From NCBI GenBank assembly GCA_002900555.1, contig MUGD01000072.1:1-10049 (forward strand): DNA of 10,049 nucleotides, in the 5' to 3' direction. Below are positions 5,146-10,049 of this stretch, piece by piece. The position numbers were made by a program, and so were the translations under genes. Origin of the DNA: Thermoplasmata archaeon M9B2D. GTDB taxonomy: Archaea; Thermoplasmatota; E2; DHVEG-1. Within the stretch, counting starts at the first letter, position 1. Every line of letters begins with the position of its first letter. The notes beneath the pieces are model-generated. The model ran no database searches, was not told the DNA's origin, and saw nothing but the letters and a program-made list of their open reading frames with translations.

Positions 5146-7633
5146 ATGAAGGGTCACCAAGCAGCTGCCATTGCTGGACGGTCTTCTGGTCAATCCCGTC
5201 CCAGCCGGGGTCAATGCGCCAATAGCTGTACTCCCAGGTCTTGAAATGAGAGATATATTCGGAGATCGCTTGGATATACACCATCCCAAGGATCGTATTG
5301 TTTTTGTCCTCTGCATAGGTCATCCCGTACTGTTTGTAAAACTCGGTGTTCAACCACCCGTCACCAGGACCAATCGTGCACACGTCACCTTCCGAACCCC
5401 AGCCATACCCGGTGTTACCCATCGTCGCAATCGACCCGGTATGCGGCATCTTCACCATGTACCATCCCCAGCACTCGGACAGAGGGACACCATAGGTAAA
5501 CATATGCATCGGCAGCCACCCATCAAGAAACGCAGGGATCATCGAGACGCTAAACATGCTGTTATGACAGCCACCTACACTTGTCACCGGCAGTTTGTCC
5601 GTATTGGTCAATTTCCGCATCGGAAACACAGGGAAATGTAGAAACGGGAAGTACCGCGACGCCTGCATGACAAGCAGGCCTTCGACCTGGCCGTACTGAC
5701 GGTTACCAGGAATCCCCGGGTAATGGTCCCCCCACCATCCTGGACTGCCATGACCTGAGAAGTACGCAAGACCATAGCCGTTGCTAAACTCCTCTATGAC
5801 ATCCGATTGTTCGAACCATTTGCCATTGGAGGTAAACACGCTGTTTGTCTCAAAATCATCAGGCATAAACGTCAAAGCCCCGCCACGTCCATGGAGGGTT
5901 TTTTCACCGACCACCCATTCACCCTCGTAATATGTCTGCATGCCGTCACGGGTAACAGTAAACACGGGTGTCTCATCCTCGTTTTCTATCCAGAGCTCTA
6001 AATCTGTCAGATTCCCATATGGCTGTGGGTCATAGCATTTTCCCCGGATGGTGAGCACGCCATCGACATAAGAGATGTTCGCCCACCAATACAGATCGTT
6101 ACAATACGCCTCCCTGTCATTCGGTAGATAGGTATAATCGGTGTTTCCAAGGGTGTTTCCATTGGAAACGGAGACTATCTCTACGATCGGAGGCGCAGGA
6201 TACCCATCTTGCAATGCAGGGTTCAGATGATCATCATGATTAAAAGTGATGTTCGTTGCAACGGACTTATCGACGGTGACATGGATCTCATCGATCGGTC
6301 CTGCCTCCACACCATTAAATGCCTGTGCATAAATCGTATAGGCTCCATCCGGCACCCCGGTGGTGTTCCACTGGATGTCCCAGTCCTCTTGGTCCAGGAA
6401 CCCGTCCCCCGATATCACGATGATGCGATTAAACCAACTTGGGTCCGCAGGTTGCTTCTCGTAATTGATGATCTTATCGACGACGTTTTTTGCCTCACGG
6501 GTGTTCCTGCAGGCAAGTCTGCCGAACGCGACATCAGGATATAAATCCAGATCGTCACGTAAATCATCCCCAGACCATTCTGCAAACCTGCCGTTCCCAT
6601 TCGAATCCCAATTTTCAAACTCCCCGCCTTCCTTGTAGATATCCCCATAGTACAAATCAGAAATGAATCCTGGCTCGTCGCTGGTGAAGTTATAGCTCTC
6701 ATCGCCATCCCACTGGAAGTTCGAATACCGAACTGGGAGATGCCATGACTTCGAGCCTTGGTTTATGTCATCTTTTGCTATTGCGATGATATTTGATTTC
6801 AACCCGCCGAACAGAAGAACATACTTCACACCCCAGTTTTCCAACGCATCCTTGATGAAATATTTAATCTTCTCTGGCTTATCCGTACCTGAATACTCCT
6901 CATAAATCTCCTCGGTTGTCATAAAAACTGTCTGCATACCCATATCGATTTTATGGGTTACCAGTCGTTGGATCTCTGTTGAGAAGACCTCCGAACCGAT
7001 GATCACCAGGTCATAGGTGCTTTCTAACGGAAAGGGAGACCCAGCTGATTGCTTATACCGCAGGACCATGGTAAATTCCTCAGCGATCGTTACCTCACCA
7101 GAGACAGGTCGATAGCGTACTGGGAATAGGTTAACGGTCACCAATGTCACATGCTCGCCTGCGGGGTTCAGCCCACATCCCGCATGAACACCATACCACG
7201 CGTCAGGATACAGGGTATCACTTGCGTACACCTGCATATCCTTTTCAGAGGAGAGGACTGCTCCATCGTTCTGTGAATAGGCAACAGGCGCTGGTGCTGG
7301 CCGGATTTCTTTTGAAAGCATCTGCGTCTGCATCTGTCCTGGTTGCACTTCCACCTCAATGTCAGTGACGCCAAACGGCAACTCATAGAGTTTTATCAAT
7401 CGTGGAACCATTGGCTGACCAGGGTTCAGTAGATATGACTGCTGATCATCTATCTGAACCAGAATATAGTCGTTTACACTTTCCGTGACCCGGAACAATG
7501 AGCCATCGACAGAAACAGTTTCAACAATCGTCTGCATCGATGGCAGAGGAATGTTCTTCACGTTGGTTGCGACTGTCCCAAACCCGCTTATAATTAAAAC
7601 TCCTATAACGAGTATGCTTATCCATTTTTTCAT
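5123..7633 (-). CDS. Secreted C25 (gingipain-type) cysteine peptidase
   Basis: An 836-residue exported peptidase of clan CD. It begins with a signal peptide (KKW, then about 16 hydrophobic residues, to about residue 23), followed by a beta-rich propeptide-like region to about 205. The catalytic domain starts near TYDLVIIGSEVF and includes a calcium-site-like loop DSNGNGRFAEW (D343, N345, N347) and the family segment DVAFGRLACRN. Catalytic His is H628 (YFSGHGSPGWWGDH) and catalytic Cys is C689 (VGGCHNSMF). Between the first half and the histidine, about residues 413-600 form an Ig-like/beta insertion (GVPDGAYTIYAQAF). It ends GDPSLKIGGYQ with no C-terminal sorting domain. It probably degrades proteins outside the cell, as does the C1 peptidase encoded upstream. 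It has its own promoter. Confidence 0.93.
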   Translation of the reverse strand: MKKWISILVIGVLIISGFGTVATNVKNIPLPSMQTIVETVSVDGSLFRVTESVNDYILVQIDDQQSYLLNPGQPMVPRLIKLYELPFGVTDIEVEVQPGQMQTQMLSKEIRPAPAPVAYSQNDGAVLSSEKDMQVYASDTLYPDAWYGVHAGCGLNPAGEHVTLVTVNLFPVRYRPVSGEVTIAEEFTMVLRYKQSAGSPFPLESTYDLVIIGSEVFSTEIQRLVTHKIDMGMQTVFMTTEEIYEEYSGTDKPEKIKYFIKDALENWGVKYVLLFGGLKSNIIAIAKDDINQGSKSWHLPVRYSNFQWDGDESYNFTSDEPGFISDLYYGDIYKEGGEFENWDSNGNGRFAEWSGDDLRDDLDLYPDVAFGRLACRNTREAKNVVDKIINYEKQPADPSWFNRIIVISGDGFLDQEDWDIQWNTTGVPDGAYTIYAQAFNGVEAGPIDEIHVTVDKSVATNITFNHDDHLNPALQDGYPAPPIVEIVSVSNGNTLGNTDYTYLPNDREAYCNDLYWWANISYVDGVLTIRGKCYDPQPYGNLTDLELWIENEDETPVFTVTRDGMQTYYEGEWVVGEKTLHGRGGALTFMPDDFETNSVFTSNGKWFEQSDVIEEFSNGYGLAYFSGHGSPGWWGDHYPGIPGNRQYGQVEGLLVMQASRYFPFLHFPVFPMRKLTNTDKLPVTSVGGCHNSMFSVSMIPAFLDGWLPMHMFTYGVPLSECWGWYMVKMPHTGSIATMGNTGYGWGSEGDVCTIGPGDGWLNTEFYKQYGMTYAEDKNNTILGMVYIQAISEYISHFKTWEYSYWRIDPGWDGIDQKTVQQWQLLGDPSLKIGGYQ

Positions 7634-7641
7634 AACATATG
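7634..7641 (-). promoter_or_regulatory. Eight-nt spacer after the AGGGG start signal of the C25 gene
   Basis: AAGGGG (7642-7647) ends eight nt before the C25 ATG. The C1 peptidase gene has the same AAGGGG with the same eight-nt spacing (9700-9705). AGGGG can pair with the UCCUC part of the 16S rRNA tail through one G-U pair, so it is a plausible ribosome binding site. Confidence 0.5.
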
Positions 7642-7676
7642 CCCCTTATCTTGTACTACTATTATTGTCTATATAC

Positions 7677-7684
7677 TATATAAA
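7677..7684 (-). promoter_or_regulatory. TATA box of the C25 peptidase gene
   Basis: TTTATATA matches the archaeal consensus. Initiation about 25 nt downstream, near 7655, would give a leader of about 22 nt carrying the AGGGG site. The remaining intergenic DNA (7685-7810) contains an imperfect stem (AACAG/CTGTT near 7776-7795) downstream of the C1 gene, without a T-tract. Confidence 0.65.
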
Positions 7685-7810
7685 CCATGTTCTTCAAAGG
7701 AACTCTTCTTACGAGGATGACCGTGTCCATGTTTTAAACTATGGATACATCAGATACTAACTGCAGAGGATTTGGAACAGCCTGGTACCTGTTGCAGGGA
7801 GTTGACTGGC

Positions 7811-9691
7811 TTAGAGAATCATGGTCATCAATGTCTTTAACGCAGGGAACCGTTGCAGTAAAGCAGACAAGAGATTTAAGAACAAAGATCTCACAGGACG
7901 CAGGTCAAAAGGTGTTTTCAGATATATAGTGATGGTATCGTAATCATAGGGGTCCATGGCGTTGACCACCTTGACAGTTCCATTGAACGCCTTGTTCTTT
8001 TCCATGGGGGCTACCACCTGCACCTCTACAGTGATTTCCTCATCCTCGGGGGTAAGTCCTGTTCCATTCAGCGGTGTGAATGTCCACTCTCCCCAGTCAG
8101 GCCACTCGGTAATCTTCCAATCAAGTTCAGAGGATGGTTCTCCTATGTTCTGTACTGTGAAAGTACCAACGACGGTCGCGCCTGGTTTTATTCCTGTCCA
8201 GGTCAACTCTCCCTCGCAGTCCAAATCAGCATAGCTTGGGGTCCACCCGGTGGTGTACCCCTTGATGCAGAAATTCGCGGTGTGATCCCATGTCGGGTCG
8301 GTGAACACATAATCATAGAGATCAAGCCAGGAAGACCCGCTTTTATAGTAGCTCTCCCCTGCGTTAGCCGCTGAAATCACCACAGTACCCCGATCATTGC
8401 CGCCTAACAGCACAGGGACTTCAGAGGTCCGATCAATAGCGTGCCCGCCTGAGAAAAGCTTCAGATAGATATAGAAATCATCACCTTCCTCGAACCAAAC
8501 AGGACTGGGAAACGAAACGGTATGATACCCTTTATAGACGATAGATCCGGTGATGGAACATCGTTCATCCAAAAGTGCGCCTCCCTCGAACCGATCATAT
8601 ACCTTTACCTCATACTCCACGGTATCTGCGGCGGTATAGAAGCTGACTGCTTCCAACGCCTCATCTCCGTTCGTCACAAACGCGTTAAAGGCTTCACTGA
8701 CACCAGAGAGCGTATCCCGCCACCCATGATAATCATGGAAATAGGTGTAGTTGTATATCATAAGCTCAACATCCTGGTAGGATACTGCTCCCATCTCAGG
8801 ATGTTGGCCACTATGCTTGTCATAATATGAAATCCAGAAATATCCGCCTTCTGGTCCCCACCCAGATCCCCAGCTGTTCTTGCACAACCAGGCGCCAGGG
8901 TTTGGTGCTTGCGTCACTTTGGCATCATCCCATCCAACGATTGCGATCGCATGGTTTGGGTCAGCAGTGCTGCTTGGCGGTTGATAATGAGCAAGGTAAC
9001 TGCCGAAGTTTTGGATATAGTTGCTTGAATAGTACATGCATGTTCCAATAACACCCTCGGTCATGATCTTCTCCTTGATCGTGTTGATGTTACTGAGGTC
9101 CGAACCTGCAACATACCATTCAATGTCACGAGGGTAAAACAGCTGATAGGCATTGCTATATCTCGCGGGCGGAGAGTAATACCATGCGTCATCGTATTCG
9201 GTGGGATCGTTTGCATCCTCACAGAACACCGCTCCATCACGACGGGTGATATAGGCAGAGGTAATCAGATAATCTCCTCCCTCATGCACTGTAAGTCCAC
9301 TTCCCTGGCAATCATCATTATTAAACGTGTTAAACCCGTTCCACCAATCAAGATGATACTCTGCAAGATTCGGCTCCTCGGTATTTCCTGTTTCATTCCA
9401 GTTTCCCGTCATTAGCAGGTTTCCCTCAATGGCAGCCATCGCCCCGTGGGTCCAACATGTCCCCCCTCTTTGGCTCTTCACAGAGGTCACATAGTTGACG
9501 CCACCTACATTTCGTAAGTCAAAGGAACTAGGTGGTGTCAGCAGAATACTACTTTTAGTGGTTTGCGCAGGCAGTGCAATAGGATTGAGGTTGGTTTTTG
9601 TCTCATAGGTAAGAGCACTTGCTGGTGCGATGACAAGAACAGCAATCATCAACACAAGACATACTTTCCATATTACGTTTTTTTTAACCAT
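7811..9691 (-). CDS. Secreted C1 (papain-type) cysteine peptidase with lectin-like and Ig-like domains
   Basis: A 626-residue exported protease. The signal peptide is residues 1-26 (VKKN, hydrophobic core, APASA). The papain domain starts at [19 protein letters not shown] and has the complete active site: Q74 (oxyanion), C79 (GGTCWTHGA), H247 ([13 protein letters not shown]) and N272 ([10 protein letters not shown]). Almost no propeptide separates the signal from the enzyme domain (about 30 residues). Residues about 303-478 are a beta-sandwich of the lectin-like type found in C1 peptidases, with [14 protein letters not shown]. Residues about 488-600 are an Ig-like/CARDB-like domain ([20 protein letters not shown]), followed by a hydrophobic tail with [11 protein letters not shown]. 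Similar domain order and tail occur, as I recall, in uncultivated Thermoplasmatota. It likely works with the C25 peptidase on external protein. Confidence 0.93.
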   Translation of the reverse strand: MVKKNVIWKVCLVLMIAVLVIAPASALTYETKTNLNPIALPAQTTKSSILLTPPSSFDLRNVGGVNYVTSVKSQRGGTCWTHGAMAAIEGNLLMTGNWNETGNTEEPNLAEYHLDWWNGFNTFNNDDCQGSGLTVHEGGDYLITSAYITRRDGAVFCEDANDPTEYDDAWYYSPPARYSNAYQLFYPRDIEWYVAGSDLSNINTIKEKIMTEGVIGTCMYYSSNYIQNFGSYLAHYQPPSSTADPNHAIAIVGWDDAKVTQAPNPGAWLCKNSWGSGWGPEGGYFWISYYDKHSGQHPEMGAVSYQDVELMIYNYTYFHDYHGWRDTLSGVSEAFNAFVTNGDEALEAVSFYTAADTVEYEVKVYDRFEGGALLDERCSITGSIVYKGYHTVSFPSPVWFEEGDDFYIYLKLFSGGHAIDRTSEVPVLLGGNDRGTVVISAANAGESYYKSGSSWLDLYDYVFTDPTWDHTANFCIKGYTTGWTPSYADLDCEGELTWTGIKPGATVVGTFTVQNIGEPSSELDWKITEWPDWGEWTFTPLNGTGLTPEDEEITVEVQVVAPMEKNKAFNGTVKVVNAMDPYDYDTITIYLKTPFDLRPVRSLFLNLLSALLQRFPALKTLMTMIL

Positions 9692-9720
9692 TCTACTATC
9701 CCCTTGTTTTATCTATTATC

Positions 9721-9740
9721 TCTGTAGTAATTACTATAGA
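9721..9740. promoter_or_regulatory. Palindrome at the predicted start of the C1 peptidase transcript
   Basis: TCTGTAGTAATTACTATAGA pairs with itself at 9 of 10 positions (mismatch 9724/9737), with a perfect 12-bp core TAGTAATTACTA (9725-9736). It lies directly downstream of the TATA box and spans the predicted initiation site (about 9726), where a bound protein could block transcription. A stem in the mRNA leader is the alternative. Confidence 0.5.
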
Positions 9741-9747
9741 CTTTCTA

Positions 9748-9755
9748 TATATAAA
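9748..9755 (-). promoter_or_regulatory. TATA box of the C1 peptidase gene
   Basis: TTTATATA, identical in its eight-base core to the C25 box. It predicts initiation near 9726 and a leader of about 35 nt. Immediately upstream, at the BRE position, is an 8-bp palindrome TTCGCGAA (9758-9765). Confidence 0.65.
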
Positions 9756-9839
9756 TGTTCGCGAAATACAAAGATTTCTTTGTTAACATAATCCTACTTG
9801 TGTTGGTGCCTTGCATACATCTTTCTTATGAGTCCTTTC

Positions 9840-9864
9840 TTTTTTTTTCTTTTATTTTTTTTTT
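9840..9864 (+). terminator. Long plus-strand oligo-T tract
   Basis: Runs of nine, four and ten T (9840-9848, 9850-9853, 9855-9864), interrupted by single C and A. This is a strong archaeal termination signal on the plus strand, but no plus-strand gene precedes it here. It could end antisense or divergent transcription arising at the C1 promoter, or shield the gene beginning at 9914. Confidence 0.4.
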
Positions 9865-9913
9865 GCAAAAATGGCTTGGGCTGCTGTCCGCTGAATTTTT
9901 ATCAAAATACTAG

Positions 9914-10049
9914 ATGAGACTGAAGGTTTTTTCTCATCTTGACATCGATAGCATAATATTTCTTGGTCAAACAGATAATGTAACTTTTAATTTCTTTTCA
10001 TTTGATGGAAAATATCAAGAATACTTTAATATAGAATTGGCCCCCTTAT
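9914..10049 (+). CDS. Start of a truncated reading frame, product unknown
   Basis: An ATG followed by 44 more codons with no stop to the window edge. The peptide reads MRLKVFSHLDIDSIIFLGQ and continues with aromatic residues (FNFFSFDGKYQEYF). A stop codon (TAG, 9911-9913) directly precedes the ATG, so no longer N-terminus exists. No family is recognisable and no clear ribosome binding site is seen. The DNA is more AT-rich than the peptidase genes. An 8-bp inverted repeat (AGATGAGA 9912-9919, TCTCATCT 9932-9939) covers the start codon. It could be a real gene divergent from the C1 peptidase or a chance frame in AT-rich DNA. Confidence 0.4.
   Translation, partial: MRLKVFSHLDIDSIIFLGQTDNVTFNFFSFDGKYQEYFNIELAPL

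Overview
The window most likely comes from an archaeon, and the protein families suggest an uncultivated lineage of Candidatus Thermoplasmatota, possibly near Marine Benthic Group D / Thermoprofundales. Three things support this. Several starts have archaeal TATA boxes (TTTATATA-like) about 25 nt before a plausible transcription start, with short or absent leaders. Two exported proteins have KK-type signal peptides. A gingipain-type C25 peptidase lies next to a papain-type C1 peptidase, and secreted cysteine peptidases of these families are known from sediment archaea of that group. The lineage is an inference; no rRNA, tRNA or other phylogenetic marker is present.

Layout. Positions 1-517 hold no convincing protein gene but carry a structured element (A, 156-235). 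Minus-strand genes follow: a zinc-ribbon/PIN-domain protein (518-1093), a stand-alone RecB/Cas4-like iron-sulfur PD-(D/E)XK nuclease (1228-2436), and an alpha/beta hydrolase (2543-3655). Two micro zinc-ribbon proteins lie at 3774-3926 and 4311-4445. Between them sits a second structured element (B, 4048-4115) that resembles A but is inverted. A plus-strand helical protein of unknown function (4589-5104) converges on the large C25 peptidase gene (5123-7633, minus), and both appear to share a bidirectional terminator. The C1 peptidase (7811-9691, minus) follows, with a palindromic possible operator in its promoter. A truncated plus-strand reading frame begins at 9914 and leaves the window.

How the genes work together. 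The only clear functional pair is C25 plus C1. Both have signal peptides, beta-rich accessory domains, their own TATA box and the same AGGGG-8 nt-ATG arrangement before the start, which suggests coordinated secretion for extracellular protein breakdown. The other genes look separately transcribed, with gaps of roughly 100 nt or more.

The best candidate for something undescribed is the A/B pair: two inverted copies that share a 16-nt identical core, a pairing-conserving outer stem and a TATA-like box at a similar distance. They could be paralogous small RNAs, a switch-like leader, or a short interspersed repeat. All interpretation is by eye; no alignment, folding or database search was run.
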